The notes: generated by a model from the sequence alone, not told the origin. DNA of 64,000 nucleotides from Sphaerochaeta sp. (GCA_018399495.1 JAGYOG010000007.1:27029-91028), one strand, 5' to 3'; positions 8,549 through 17,550 are shown, counted from the stretch's first letter. Translations and numbers: made by a program.

Positions 8549-9451
8549 ATGGATGAATATGTTGTTGTGTTGCCAAAAGCCCGGGTACTAGGTCATTTTG
8601 CTGTGATCAGTACCATGACCTTTTGGGCGGTTACCTTTGTATCGACCAAGTTGCTTTTGGTTGCTTTTACTCCTGCCCAGGTTCTGATGATTCGTTCTCT
8701 TCTTGGTCTGTTTCTGCTCTTCTTGATAAATCCCAGAAGAGTTGAGTATGTCTCAGTCAAGGACCGGGCACTGGTGGCAGCAGCTGGAACAATGGGCATA
8801 TTCCTGTATTACTATCTAGAGAATACCGCTCTGGTCTATACCAGTGCGAGCAATGTCGGGGTGATAGTAGCGACAGCTCCGTTCTTTACCCTCTTGGCAA
8901 CTCATTTTTTCTTGAAAGAAGATACTTTGAAGAAAAACTACTTTCTTGGTTTTATCATCTCCATGGCAGGGATCATCCTGCTAACCGTTGGGGATGGGAC
9001 TGGGCTGGATATTAATCCTTTTGGAGACTTTCTTGCTCTATTGGCAATTATGATGTGGGGTCTCTATACGGTACTGACACGCTTGGTTGCACGTAGAGGG
9101 TACTCGAACCTTCTTGTAACAAGGGATATGTTCTTCTTTGCGCTCATTATCCAAGTGGTGGTATTGCTTATAGAGGGCAAGCCGTTTGACTTTCAGGCAG
9201 CCATATCTGCTCCCTATCTCTTTCATTTGCTGTTTCTGGGCTTTATTGCTTCTGCCTTCTGTTTTGTCTCTTGGAATTATGGCTTGCGTACCATTGGAGT
9301 AGTCAAGAGTTCGTTTTATCTCTATTTGAGCCCAATCATCACCATTGTGTTTGCTTCCTTGGTGCTTGGGGAGATTTTCACAGTCCTAGACGCCATTGGT
9401 ACTGCCTTTACATTGGCAGGACTCTTGATCAGTGAATATCGAAGACGATAA
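8549..9451 (+). CDS. DMT-superfamily (EamA) transporter
   Basis: A 300-residue inner-membrane protein with two EamA repeats of five predicted helices each, beginning with HFAVISTMTFWAVTFVSTKL and, in the second half, GDFLALLAIMMWGLYTVLTRLV. The glycine-rich final helices (SPIITIVFASLVLGE) are typical. The family exports amino acids and other metabolites, but the substrate cannot be predicted. It is divergent from YjbQ and may be a single-gene transcript. A second ATG lies four codons in, so the exact start is open. Confidence 0.85.
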   Translation: MDEYVVVLPKARVLGHFAVISTMTFWAVTFVSTKLLLVAFTPAQVLMIRSLLGLFLLFLINPRRVEYVSVKDRALVAAAGTMGIFLYYYLENTALVYTSASNVGVIVATAPFFTLLATHFFLKEDTLKKNYFLGFIISMAGIILLTVGDGTGLDINPFGDFLALLAIMMWGLYTVLTRLVARRGYSNLLVTRDMFFFALIIQVVVLLIEGKPFDFQAAISAPYLFHLLFLGFIASAFCFVSWNYGLRTIGVVKSSFYLYLSPIITIVFASLVLGEIFTVLDAIGTAFTLAGLLISEYRRR

Positions 9452-9504
9452 ACACTTGCAAAACTACTATACTGATGTTACCTTCTTCTTAGAGGAAACA
9501 GGGT

Positions 9505-10677
9505 ATGGATACACAAAGCAAGTTAGATATCTTGAGCCGTGATGCCCAATATGATTTAAGCTGTGCCTGTGGGACTAAAAATCCTGATGAACACCGGAAA
9601 AGGAATAGCAAAGGTAGTGGTTGGCTCTATCCCACAACAACCGCAAGTGGAGGACCGGGGATTATTCTCAAGACCTTGTTGGGTAATCGTTGTACCAATG
9701 ACTGTAAGTATTGTCCACTCAGAACAGGTCAAGATTTTCGTCCTGTGGCTCTGTCTCCTTCAGAGATGGCGTCCTTCTTCTATGATTTTCAGGCAAAAAG
9801 ACCTCTGATTGGGTTGTTTCTCTCCAGTGCTGTCATGGGAGATGCCGGGCAGACCATGGAAATGCTGGTTTCTACTGCCAAAATCTTGAGAGAGCGTTAT
9901 TTCTACAAGGGCTATATCCATTTGAAAATTATTCCAGGATCTTCCAAAGAGAGTATTGATGAGGCACTCAAGTATGCCAGTGCACTTTCCTTGAATATTG
10001 AAACACCAGGGGAACAGCATTTTACCAAGCTCACTGAGGCGAAGAACTATGCTCATGATATTTTGGAGCCTCTCAAGTATATTGCAAGCCAAACAGCAAA
10101 AGGTAGCCAATACCAACGAGTACATACTTCCAGTCAGTTCATAGTCGGAGCAAGCAATGAGTTGGATAAGGAAATCCTCTTCTATACAAGCAGGATGTAC
10201 AAGGAGTTGCATGTGGGGCGACTCTATTTCAGTGCCTATCAACGAGGATTGGGAGATCCAACACTTCCGGGAGAGCAGGGAGCTGTCCCGCTTCAAGAAC
10301 AACTGGAGCTTTTCGAGGAACTCCCAATGACTCCTCATCAGGATCAATGGCTACTGACACGGGAACACCGTCTCTACCAAGCCGACTGGCTTTTACGCAC
10401 ATATGGATTCAATTTTGAAGAATTATCCTTCGAAGAGGAGGGGAACCTCAGTCTGTATGAAGATCCAAAACTTGCTTGGGCAAAAGCAAATATCGATTTC
10501 TATCCGCTCTCGATCAAGCGTTCCCCAAAGGAAGCCTTGCTTAGGGTTCCTGGTCTTGGCCCAACGTATGTGAATTGGATCATCGATAAACGTCGTAATA
10601 CGCCTATCTCCTGTCTTGAGGATCTACATCTTCCGTTCTCAACTTTGGAAAAAGCTCGCCCATTCATCACCATGTAA
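9505..10677 (+). CDS. Putative DNA modification/repair radical SAM protein (TIGR03916 type)
   Basis: A 390-residue radical SAM enzyme. The cluster motif is CTNDCKYC near residues 64-71 (CxxxCxxC), preceded by a conserved LSCACGTKN segment near residues 19-27. The C-terminus carries a helix-hairpin-helix (LLRVPGLGPTYVNWIIDKR) of the kind used to bind DNA. This architecture matches the family called putative DNA modification/repair radical SAM protein, whose reaction is unknown. The partner often found beside it (a DUF4130-type DNA metabolism protein) is absent here; an MFS carrier follows instead. The ATG follows GAGGAAAC. A TATACT -10-like element lies about 40 bases upstream. Confidence 0.82.
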   Translation: MDTQSKLDILSRDAQYDLSCACGTKNPDEHRKRNSKGSGWLYPTTTASGGPGIILKTLLGNRCTNDCKYCPLRTGQDFRPVALSPSEMASFFYDFQAKRPLIGLFLSSAVMGDAGQTMEMLVSTAKILRERYFYKGYIHLKIIPGSSKESIDEALKYASALSLNIETPGEQHFTKLTEAKNYAHDILEPLKYIASQTAKGSQYQRVHTSSQFIVGASNELDKEILFYTSRMYKELHVGRLYFSAYQRGLGDPTLPGEQGAVPLQEQLELFEELPMTPHQDQWLLTREHRLYQADWLLRTYGFNFEELSFEEEGNLSLYEDPKLAWAKANIDFYPLSIKRSPKEALLRVPGLGPTYVNWIIDKRRNTPISCLEDLHLPFSTLEKARPFITM

Positions 10678-10686
10678 AGAAAGGCC

Positions 10687-10715
10687 TTGTTGTCAGTTGT
10701 ACAAATCCCTACAAT
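10687..10715 (+). promoter_or_regulatory. Promoter for MFS carrier, probably leaderless
   Basis: TTGTTG (10687-10692), 17-base spacer, TACAAT (10710-10715), then six bases and ATG at 10722. No Shine-Dalgarno is present. Confidence 0.5.
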
Positions 10716-10721
10716 GCATCC

Positions 10722-11882
10722 ATGGTCAGTCTCTATGCATCATTCTTTTTTGTATATGCCATCATGGCTGTGGTCAATCCTTACCTGCAGGTGATGATAA
10801 GAAACCTTGGATACTCCCATGATCTTGTGGGGTTTCTCCTTGCCGTCTTTGAGACTGCTGGAATTGTGGGGCCCTTATTGGTTGCCAGTCGTGTTGACAA
10901 GTTCGAATCAAGCAAAAATACAATACTCTTCTGTGCCGTTTTGTCCGCCTTGGGTATAGTGTTGTTGATGGTTTCCACTTCCATCTGGATGACGATGTTT
11001 GCGTTGATACTACTGGCCTTTTTTTTCCGGTCTCTGGTTCCTATCATCGATAGCTATGCGAATAACCGATTAAATGGAGATTCACAGAAATATACATTAC
11101 TGAGAAGTGGTGGAACGATTGGGTTTGTGCTTTTCTCATTGTTGCTGGCTGTGACCCACAGGCCTGATCTTACCAGCAATAGCAATATTGGTTTTCATGC
11201 CTTAGGGGCATTTTTTCTTTTTGCACTTCCTGTATTGGCTTGGAAGAAGGAGCCCAAACGGCCAAAGATACCCCGTACTGTTTCAACCCAGGAAGAGGGC
11301 AGGTGGTACGACCTTGCTTTTTTGGTCGGCTTGGTGATCATAGGTTTGAATCGGATCAGCATGTCTTCCATTGCCAGTTTCTTCTCTTTGTATTTAGTGG
11401 AAGAGTTGGGGGTAAATGCAATCAGCTTGATGAACGCAATTGCAGCGGGCAGTGAGTTTGGTGCTCTGATTCTTGCAGGCTATCTCTTGCAGAGAAAGAA
11501 GGTGCTTCCTGTTCAGTTGCTGATGATCAGCAGTGGTGCTATGGTAGTTCGTTTACTCATCTATGCACTGGTCCCGACCTTTGGTGGTGCATTGGTAGCT
11601 CAGTTCCTTCATAGTCTTTGCTATGGCTTCTTTCATCCGGCTGCAATCTTTCTGGTTGCTCGTAGGGTGCGGCGTTCTCACAGGACGCTCGGTATGTCGA
11701 TGTATGTTTCGCTTGGAATAGGATTACCTACGGTACTAGGTTCTAGTCTAGGTGGTCTCATTCTGGAGCAGTTTGGATATCGTGTGCTGTTCATGGGATA
11801 TTCCCTGTTTGCACTAGCATCGGTTATGGTAGGTCTTGCCAATTATAAACTCATGACTTCAAAGACACTTGAAACTATATGA
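10722..11882 (+). CDS. Major facilitator superfamily transporter (MFS_1-like)
   Basis: A 386-residue inner-membrane carrier with twelve predicted helices. It begins at once with a membrane helix (SLYASFFFVYAIMAVVNPYL) and has the loop 2-3 segment VASRVDKFESSKNT. It resembles the nucleoside-H+ symporter/phenylpropionate permease branch (MFS_1-like, PF12832) more than drug exporters, but the substrate is unknown. It is preceded by its own probable leaderless promoter inside the 44-base gap after the radical SAM gene. About 80 bases separate it from the repeat-protein gene downstream. Confidence 0.82.
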   Translation: MVSLYASFFFVYAIMAVVNPYLQVMIRNLGYSHDLVGFLLAVFETAGIVGPLLVASRVDKFESSKNTILFCAVLSALGIVLLMVSTSIWMTMFALILLAFFFRSLVPIIDSYANNRLNGDSQKYTLLRSGGTIGFVLFSLLLAVTHRPDLTSNSNIGFHALGAFFLFALPVLAWKKEPKRPKIPRTVSTQEEGRWYDLAFLVGLVIIGLNRISMSSIASFFSLYLVEELGVNAISLMNAIAAGSEFGALILAGYLLQRKKVLPVQLLMISSGAMVVRLLIYALVPTFGGALVAQFLHSLCYGFFHPAAIFLVARRVRRSHRTLGMSMYVSLGIGLPTVLGSSLGGLILEQFGYRVLFMGYSLFALASVMVGLANYKLMTSKTLETI

Positions 11883-11961
11883 TTTGGTTGTACAAACGCA
11901 GGGAGCGAAGTTTGAATGAGTGAGAAAGGTGTGATATGCTCTACTATGAGGAGAGGCAACA

Positions 11962-13806
11962 GTGAAAACCAGTGAGGGTTGGGATTTACTTTCCATTGGG
12001 GAGATTTCGACTGAGAAAGTGCAGAGGAATCTCAGGGAAATCTCCGTGTTTCTTTCCAATGATATCCGAAATATCAAGGATATTGTTTTTCAATACCACC
12101 CGTTGGAGGTGGTGAAATTTGCATTCTGGGAGCAACATAGAATCTTGCGAAAAAAGAATTCTGACTTCTTCGCACAGCAAGTTGCTTCCCGCTTGGTCTC
12201 CTATCTTTCAAGCCTGCTGCCGTACTGGCCTAACCCTTATGCACAAGATGGTGAGATTAAGCCAAAAGATTGGAAGCGAGTGAACCAACTCTTTGATGAT
12301 CTCTGCAAGAAGAGCATTCGCTATGTTGACAATTACACCTTGCTGTTACGTGGCCAAAATATGTTTGCTTCTGATGATGAGATGCTAGTTTTTCAGGAAG
12401 AAGCAAGTGATTTCTGTCTTCCCCCCATACCTGACCAAGAATTATTGCAACAGAAATTGATTGCTTTGCAATATCAGTTGCAACCTTTCAATGTTCTGAT
12501 TAATCAAGTATTTCCTGCAAAGCTGGATGGGCTACTTTCTGTTTTTTTGCAATTGTCTAAGCGGGCCTTTGAGGGGATTGCTTCCCTGCTCGAGGACAAC
12601 GCAACATTTAAGCAGGCGAGTATGTTGCAGCTTGAGGTGCTCAAGAGCCGTGGAGAACCTGTTGATGACCTGGAATCGGTCATGAATAGGATTATCAAGG
12701 AACAGGGCTGGGAGTCTTGGGTAGAAAGCATTGTTGATCGCCGTGATAAGTTTCTTCTTTTTGACGTGCTTGGTGATACAAATCTCAATGAGCGTGATGC
12801 ATATTTGCTCTCTCTTGCCTTATCCTCAAAAGACTATGAGGAGTTGAGCCATTTACTGAGTGACGGTTTGGATAGTGATGAGTTCCCATTTATCCGTGAG
12901 AATGCATCTTACTACTGTTTTGTTGGTCATTCCTTGCTTGATAGAGCCTACGGGTATATCAAGAGAGCTGTCTGCGCGCAAGATGAAGAACTTGAGAGGC
13001 AGTGGAACACCATCGAGTCCGAAAAGCGGAGTCTGGTGCCGGTGACCTTTTTCACTGCAATGTTGGGCACGCTGAATTATACTTCTAATGTAGAATTTCA
13101 GAATGGATATCTTGATGCTCTCTATGAAAATGACGAGAAACAGGTTGTGGTTCAGGTTCCTTCCAGCCATGGAGGGGAGGTTGATAAAAACCCATTTCAT
13201 GATTCTGAGAAATATGTCCACAATGTACAGAAAACCATCATGGCGAGTAATCTTGCCCAAGCTCATTCTGCTATTTCAGTGATCATAGATACCAAGCATT
13301 CTACACTCTATCCTTTAGAAGTTCAGACGGGTGTGTTGAGACTTTCGTTTCTACAGCTTGCAAACCTTGCATCCAGTTGGGAAGGGGTTTCAGAACTCAA
13401 GGAGTTGTTGGGGCTTTCTCCTTTTGCAGGAGTACATCATCATGACAGTACTGAGGAAGAGAGTGATATTCCCTCAGAAGATGATATTCCCTCAGAAGAT
13501 GATATTCCCTCAGAAGATGATATTCCCTCAGAAGATGATATTCCCTCAGAAGATGATATTCCCTCAGAAGATGATATTCCTCAGAAGATGATATTCCACT
13601 CAGAAGATGATATTCCCTCAGAAGATGATATTCCCTCAGAAGATGATATTCCCTCAGAAGATGATATTCCCTCAGAAGATGATATTCCCTCAGAAGATGA
13701 TATTCCCTCAGAAGATGATATTCCCTCAGAAGATGATATTCCCTCAGAAGATGATATTCCCTCAGAAGATGATATTCCCTCAGAAGATATTCCCTCGAGA
13801 AGATGA
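11962..13806 (+). CDS. Large acidic repeat protein, N-terminal part (frame breaks in the repeats)
   Basis: I do not recognise this family. From a GTG at 11962 (GGAGAGG upstream) the first 500 or so residues form a mostly helical, soluble domain with no signal peptide or membrane segment. From 13468 it runs into tandem copies of the hexapeptide DDIPSE. The frame is lost and regained within the array (DDIPQKMIFHSE near 13572-13605) and ends at 13806 because of +1 changes in the repeats. With the pieces at 13928-14440 and 14522-15574 it most likely forms one gene of about 1200 codons. The C-terminal piece is coupled by an ATGA overlap to the phosphatase downstream. Confidence 0.6.
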   Translation: MKTSEGWDLLSIGEISTEKVQRNLREISVFLSNDIRNIKDIVFQYHPLEVVKFAFWEQHRILRKKNSDFFAQQVASRLVSYLSSLLPYWPNPYAQDGEIKPKDWKRVNQLFDDLCKKSIRYVDNYTLLLRGQNMFASDDEMLVFQEEASDFCLPPIPDQELLQQKLIALQYQLQPFNVLINQVFPAKLDGLLSVFLQLSKRAFEGIASLLEDNATFKQASMLQLEVLKSRGEPVDDLESVMNRIIKEQGWESWVESIVDRRDKFLLFDVLGDTNLNERDAYLLSLALSSKDYEELSHLLSDGLDSDEFPFIRENASYYCFVGHSLLDRAYGYIKRAVCAQDEELERQWNTIESEKRSLVPVTFFTAMLGTLNYTSNVEFQNGYLDALYENDEKQVVVQVPSSHGGEVDKNPFHDSEKYVHNVQKTIMASNLAQAHSAISVIIDTKHSTLYPLEVQTGVLRLSFLQLANLASSWEGVSELKELLGLSPFAGVHHHDSTEEESDIPSEDDIPSEDDIPSEDDIPSEDDIPSEDDIPSEDDIPQKMIFHSEDDIPSEDDIPSEDDIPSEDDIPSEDDIPSEDDIPSEDDIPSEDDIPSEDDIPSEDDIPSEDIPSRR

Positions 13807-14212
13807 TATTCCCTCAGAAAGATGATATTCCCTCAGAAGATGATATTCCCTCAGAAGATGATATTCCCTCAGAAGATGATATTCCCTCAGAAGATGATAT
13901 TCCTCAGAAGATGATATTCCTCAGAAGATGATATTCCCTCAGAAGATGATATTCCCTCAGAAGATGATATTCCCTCAGAAGATGATATTCCCTCAGGAAG
14001 ATGATATTCCCTCAGAAGATGATATTCCCTCAGAAGATGATATTCCCTCAGAAGATGATATTCCCTCAGAAGATGATATTCCCTCCAGAGATGATATTCC
14101 CTCAGAAGATGATATTCCCTCAGAAGATGATATTCCCTCAGAAGATGATATTCCCTCAGAAGATGATATTCCCTCAGAAGATGATATTCCCTCAGAAGAT
14201 GATATTCCCTTT
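13468..14212 (+). repeat. Tandem array of an 18-bp unit coding DDIPSE
   Basis: About 41 near-identical copies of gatgatattccctcagaa. Most copies are exact. The exceptions are mainly single-base indels in the CCCTCAGAA part: a lost C near 13572, 13900 and 13918, gained bases near 13595, 13794, 13816 and 13993, and one unit short by three bases near 13786. The near absence of synonymous drift points to recent expansion or active homogenisation. Confidence 0.95.
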
Positions 14213-14440
14213 ACAGGTGCATCGTACTTCACTACAGGTAATGAATCTGAAGAAGATGAGAGTGAATCTGATGAGTATGAAACTGCAGGGGAAATTGTAT
14301 CTGGAAGTGAGCGGCCAAGTCTTTTTGATCTTGATGAAGAATATATTCGACATTTTCTGGAGATACTGACCAAGACAATGAGAATGATGAGTATGAAACG
14401 GAAGCCTATTGTATTATTGATGATGCGACATACTCAATGA
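13928..14440 (+). pseudogene. Middle section of the acidic repeat protein, frame-broken
   Basis: From 13993 this frame again reads DDIPSE repeats, then a unique acidic linker rich in Glu, Asp and Ser (ESEEDESESDEYETAGE, then RPSLFDLDEEYIRHF). Near 14359 one base appears to be missing: adding a G makes the protein continue as LEDTDQDNENDEYETE. A second base seems lost near 14437 and extra bases occur near 14497 and 14567, after which the frame joins the C-terminal piece. The acidic composition runs through all frames once corrected, which supports a single original gene. Confidence 0.5.
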
Positions 14441-14521
14441 TGTGAACTATGAAGAAGATGATTTTCTAGTTACAGCTGACGCTGACATGGAAGATGAAAA
14501 CTGCAGAAGACGAGATGTTTC

Positions 14522-15574
14522 ATGCAAACTATACGAGTGATGAAGATGATGAGCATGATTTTGAGAGATGCTTGCTTGGAGGAAGATGATGATGAGGATA
14601 CCGTTCCTTCCAACCCTTTTTCCTTTTTTGGCCATCTCTCAAATATCGTAAAAGGTGTAGATGACGGGTTAGTTCCCTCTCAGGAAGAGGTTCCTGCTGA
14701 GGAAGAGGTTCCTGCTGAGGAAGAGGTTCCTGCTGAGGAAGAGGTTCCTGCTGAGGAAGAGGTTCCTGCTGAGGAAGAGGTTCCTATTGAGGAAGAGGTT
14801 CCTATTGAGGAAGAGGTTCCTATTGAGGAAGAGGTTCCTATTGAGGAAGAGGTTCCTATTGAGGAAGAGGTTCCTATTGAGGAAGAGAAACCCTTTCACC
14901 CAGATAATCGGCTTGCTCTCCCTCCTGAATATAGAAAACAAGAAAAGGATGAGTCTAAATCATCAGAAGGTGAAGAAGAGGAAATTGCGGATGAATCTAC
15001 AGGTATCCCTCGTTTCCTACTTGCAGATACCATAGCCAAGACAGGAGAAAAACCTCAACCACAGAAAAAAACTGAGCAGAAGCTGGAACTTACAGGCTTG
15101 CAGCAAGAAAAGGGCACAAGCCCAATGGATGGTAATCTGCCGTCTACACTCCGAGAGATCTTGGAAAGATTGAACCCTGACTGGGAGAATGAGAAGCCTT
15201 TTATGTCATTCTGCATGCAGGCTGAGGCGCAACTATTGATGGGCACTGCTGGTTTGATTGAACAAGCAAGGCAAGCTCAGCTGAATGATAAGAAAGATAA
15301 GATGTTCACCATCCCAGGATTTGATATTACTGTAGTCTTGATGGCTAAAAAAGGTGATGTGCTACGCGTTTGGGACCGAAAGAAGAATATTGGAGCTATC
15401 ATGTATACCCAGAAGAAGACCACATGGAATGTTTTGTATCTCGAATACAACTCAAGTGGGAAACTCCTAGAAGCAGAAGAACAAGTCATTCGCTATGAAG
15501 ATTTTTCTCAAGCAGACTGGAAATTCGTAGTTAATTTGGGTAATAGGATACTTGAGAAGAAGCAATTGAGATGA
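14522..15574 (+). CDS. Large acidic repeat protein, C-terminal part
   Basis: This frame holds the second repeat array (EEVPAE/EEVPIE) and a C-terminal domain of about 230 residues. The real reading in this frame starts near 14577 (LEEDDDEDTVPSNPF); the ATG at 14522 is probably an artefact of the frame breaks. The last 140 residues are globular: MFTIPGFDITVVLMAKKGDVLRV and later TWNVLYLEYNSS and WKFVVNLGNRILEKK. No known family is recognised. The TGA overlaps the ATG of the inositol monophosphatase gene, so the two are probably co-translated. Confidence 0.6.
   Translation: MQTIRVMKMMSMILRDACLEEDDDEDTVPSNPFSFFGHLSNIVKGVDDGLVPSQEEVPAEEEVPAEEEVPAEEEVPAEEEVPAEEEVPIEEEVPIEEEVPIEEEVPIEEEVPIEEEVPIEEEKPFHPDNRLALPPEYRKQEKDESKSSEGEEEEIADESTGIPRFLLADTIAKTGEKPQPQKKTEQKLELTGLQQEKGTSPMDGNLPSTLREILERLNPDWENEKPFMSFCMQAEAQLLMGTAGLIEQARQAQLNDKKDKMFTIPGFDITVVLMAKKGDVLRVWDRKKNIGAIMYTQKKTTWNVLYLEYNSSGKLLEAEEQVIRYEDFSQADWKFVVNLGNRILEKKQLR
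14684..14881 (+). repeat. Tandem array of an 18-bp unit coding EEVPAE then EEVPIE
   Basis: Eleven exact-length copies of GAAGAGGTTCCTGCTGAG or the variant with ATT in place of GCT: five coding EEVPAE followed by six coding EEVPIE. Unlike the first array it contains no indels. The protein pattern is the same as in the first array: two acids, Ile or Val, Pro, a small or Ile residue, then Glu. Confidence 0.95.
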
Positions 15575-16369
15575 ATCAAGAAAAACACATAGCACACCAC
15601 CTTGATGTTGCCCTAAGAGTAGCCAAATCAGCTGGATTGCTGGTACTTAAAGCTGGAACAGCAAAACATATTTCAGTAAGAAATAAGCAAAAGAATGATT
15701 TTGTTACTGAGACTGATCAAGTAGCTGAACACCACATCATTGGGATACTCAAAGAACATTTTCCTGATGATGCGATTTTTGGGGAAGAGAGCGGGAAAAC
15801 TGGAACCCTTGAAATAGGTCGTTGGGTTATCAATCCCATAGATGGTACAACCAATTTCTTTCGTTCCATTCCTGATTATACCATCAGTATTGCTTGGGAA
15901 ATTGGAACCTGTCAAACCTTTGATCGGAGTAGTATATAACCCAAGGCAACAAGAGCTTTTTTGGGCAAGCAAAGGTAACGGAGCTTTTCTGAATGGTAGA
16001 CAGATCAGAGTAAGTGATATTCTTGATGTTTCTAAAGCCTTGTTGGTTTGTGTGCCTCCCCATCGTCGTCATGATCTTGCTGATGAATTCTTTATAATAT
16101 CCAAACGAATTTTTTTTGCCACCAGCGACTTTCGATCTCTCGGTTCTTGTGCTTTGGAACTCTCCTATATCGCAGCAGGGAGACTCGATGGATATTTTGA
16201 ACGCTGTCTAAGCTACTATGATCTTGCAGCAGGAATGCTCATCGTTCAAGAAGCGGGTGGCAAGGTGGATGGAGCTGATTCAATGCAACCTTTTACTGAT
16301 GAGCGGTGCGATCTTGTAGCCTCAAATGGCTTGATACAAGATTGGATTTTGCATATTGTGCATACATGA
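15571..16369 (+). pseudogene. Inositol monophosphatase family protein, one frameshift
   Basis: Two overlapping frames together make one inositol-monophosphatase-like enzyme of about 265 residues. The first part (to about 15900) has the metal-binding EESGKTG and INPIDGTTNF motifs; the second (from about 15895) has GVVYNPRQQELFWA, GAFLNG and the YYDLAAGMLIVQEAGG motif. A single +1 shift near 15894-15902 joins them exactly (WE then KLEPVKPLIGVVYN). All catalytic motifs are intact, so this is either a very recent mutation or a sequence error. It is overlapped by four bases with genes on both sides. Confidence 0.8.
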
Positions 16370-17010
16370 ACTTCAAACTTGCTATTTTTGATCTTGATGG
16401 GACACTTATGAACACCTCTCCTGGGATATTCGCATCGGCTAATGCAACGGTAGAAAAATTGGGGTTGCCTCCAGAACATGATGTGACCCAGCTGAGTAAA
16501 TTTATTGGACCTCCTATTACACAGTGCTTTGTAAAAGTGTACAACCTTGAACCTTCACTGATTGATGAAGCGATTTCTCTCTATCGTATAGAATATAATA
16601 CCCACGGACGTTTTAACGCCCAACCATACTCAGGTATTCCCCAACTTTTATCTGCCTTGAAAAAGAAAGGATATCTTCTTGCTGTAGGAACCTTGAAATA
16701 TGAACTATTGGCAAAACAAATGATAGACCACTTCAATCTTGATGGGTATTTTGACTCCATTAGGGGATCAGATCTAGATTCAACCCTCTCAAAAGCAGAT
16801 ATTGTCAATAAAGTACTCGAGGATCTTGCCATAGAGGCAAAGGATGCTGTGCTCATTGGGGACACCTTCCACGACCAGAAAGGTGCGAAAGAGGCAAATG
16901 TACCCTTTATAGCAGTGGACTGGGGGTTCGGATTTCCCAAGGGGCATCCAAAGGATGAGACAATCTTAGCAGTAGTGCGAAGCCCTGAAGAGCTCCTCTC
17001 ATTACTATAA
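16366..17010 (+). CDS. HAD-family phosphatase, phosphoglycolate phosphatase-like
   Basis: A 214-residue haloacid-dehalogenase hydrolase. Motif I is FDLDGTLMNT with the nucleophilic Asp near residue 8, motif II is the VGTLKY strand, and motif III/IV is LIGDTFHDQKGAKEANV. The four-helix cap lies between motifs I and II, as in PGP/PSP-type enzymes. The start at 16366 (ATGA overlap with the previous gene) puts motif I at the usual distance; an upstream start at 16306 would add 20 unconserved residues. The substrate is unknown. A second HAD paralogue lies at 44475. Confidence 0.82.
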   Translation: MNFKLAIFDLDGTLMNTSPGIFASANATVEKLGLPPEHDVTQLSKFIGPPITQCFVKVYNLEPSLIDEAISLYRIEYNTHGRFNAQPYSGIPQLLSALKKKGYLLAVGTLKYELLAKQMIDHFNLDGYFDSIRGSDLDSTLSKADIVNKVLEDLAIEAKDAVLIGDTFHDQKGAKEANVPFIAVDWGFGFPKGHPKDETILAVVRSPEELLSLL

Positions 17011-17140
17011 GGAAAAGGTTTTTTCCCCTTACACAATGCATTCTTTCTCATTTTATGATACGCTGTATTGGTCAGTAGTTTTATCTGCAAAGAGACGAAT
17101 GAAAAATATATCTTTTATAGAAATGAGGAGAATATACAGT

Positions 17141-17536
17141 ATGATGTTACAATTGAAAAAATCACAGGTATCTACAGCCAATGCCCCTGCAGCCATCGGC
17201 CCATACAGTCAGGCTGTTATTGCTGGCCCTTTCGTTTTTACCAGTGGACAGCTCCCTGTTGATCCAAAAACCAATGAATTGGTAGGTGGGGATGCAGCAA
17301 ATCAGGCAAAGCAGATCTTTGAAAACTTAAAGGCAGTGCTAGCAGAAGCTCAAACCGATCTTTCCAAGGTTGTCAAGGCAACTGTGTTCTTGAAGAATAT
17401 GGATGACTTTGGTGCAGTCAATGAAGTATATGCCTCCTATTTTGGAGAAGGAATTCTTCCCGCTCGTTCAGCAGTCCAGGTAGCAAAACTACCCAAGGAT
17501 GTTTCTGTAGAAATTGAAATGATTGCCTTGGCATAA
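17141..17536 (+). CDS. ridA: RidA family reactive-intermediate deaminase
   Basis: A 131-residue RidA/YjgF protein that hydrolyses reactive enamine/imine intermediates made by PLP enzymes. Motifs seen: NAPAAIGPYSQAV, VFTSGQLPVDP, and the C-terminal PARSAVQVAKLPKDVSVEIEMIA with the conserved substrate-binding arginine. The ATG at 17141 follows GAGGAG; the frame extends upstream to 17036 but without family similarity. The gene starts about 130 bases after the HAD gene, so it may have its own promoter, which I could not fix. gcvT follows after 14 bases. Confidence 0.93.
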   Translation: MMLQLKKSQVSTANAPAAIGPYSQAVIAGPFVFTSGQLPVDPKTNELVGGDAANQAKQIFENLKAVLAEAQTDLSKVVKATVFLKNMDDFGAVNEVYASYFGEGILPARSAVQVAKLPKDVSVEIEMIALA

Positions 17537-17550
17537 CTAAAGGGAAAACC

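Noticed and set aside
10890..10915. tRNA T-loop-like TTCGAATC
   Set aside because: It lies inside the MFS coding sequence and no acceptor or anticodon stem can be built around it.
13468..14212. CRISPR array
   Set aside because: The 18-bp units are directly adjacent with no spacers, keep a reading frame and code for a hexapeptide; no cas genes are present.
13993..14941. Antisense ORFs made of repeats (for example SSEGIS- or LFLNRN-type repeats on the minus strand)
   Set aside because: They are mirror frames of the 18-bp arrays, have no ribosome sites, and only the plus-strand frame continues into unique domains on both sides.
15890..15905. Programmed +1 or -1 frameshift in the inositol monophosphatase
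   Set aside because: No slippery heptamer, downstream structure or internal SD was recognised; a sequence error or recent mutation is simpler.
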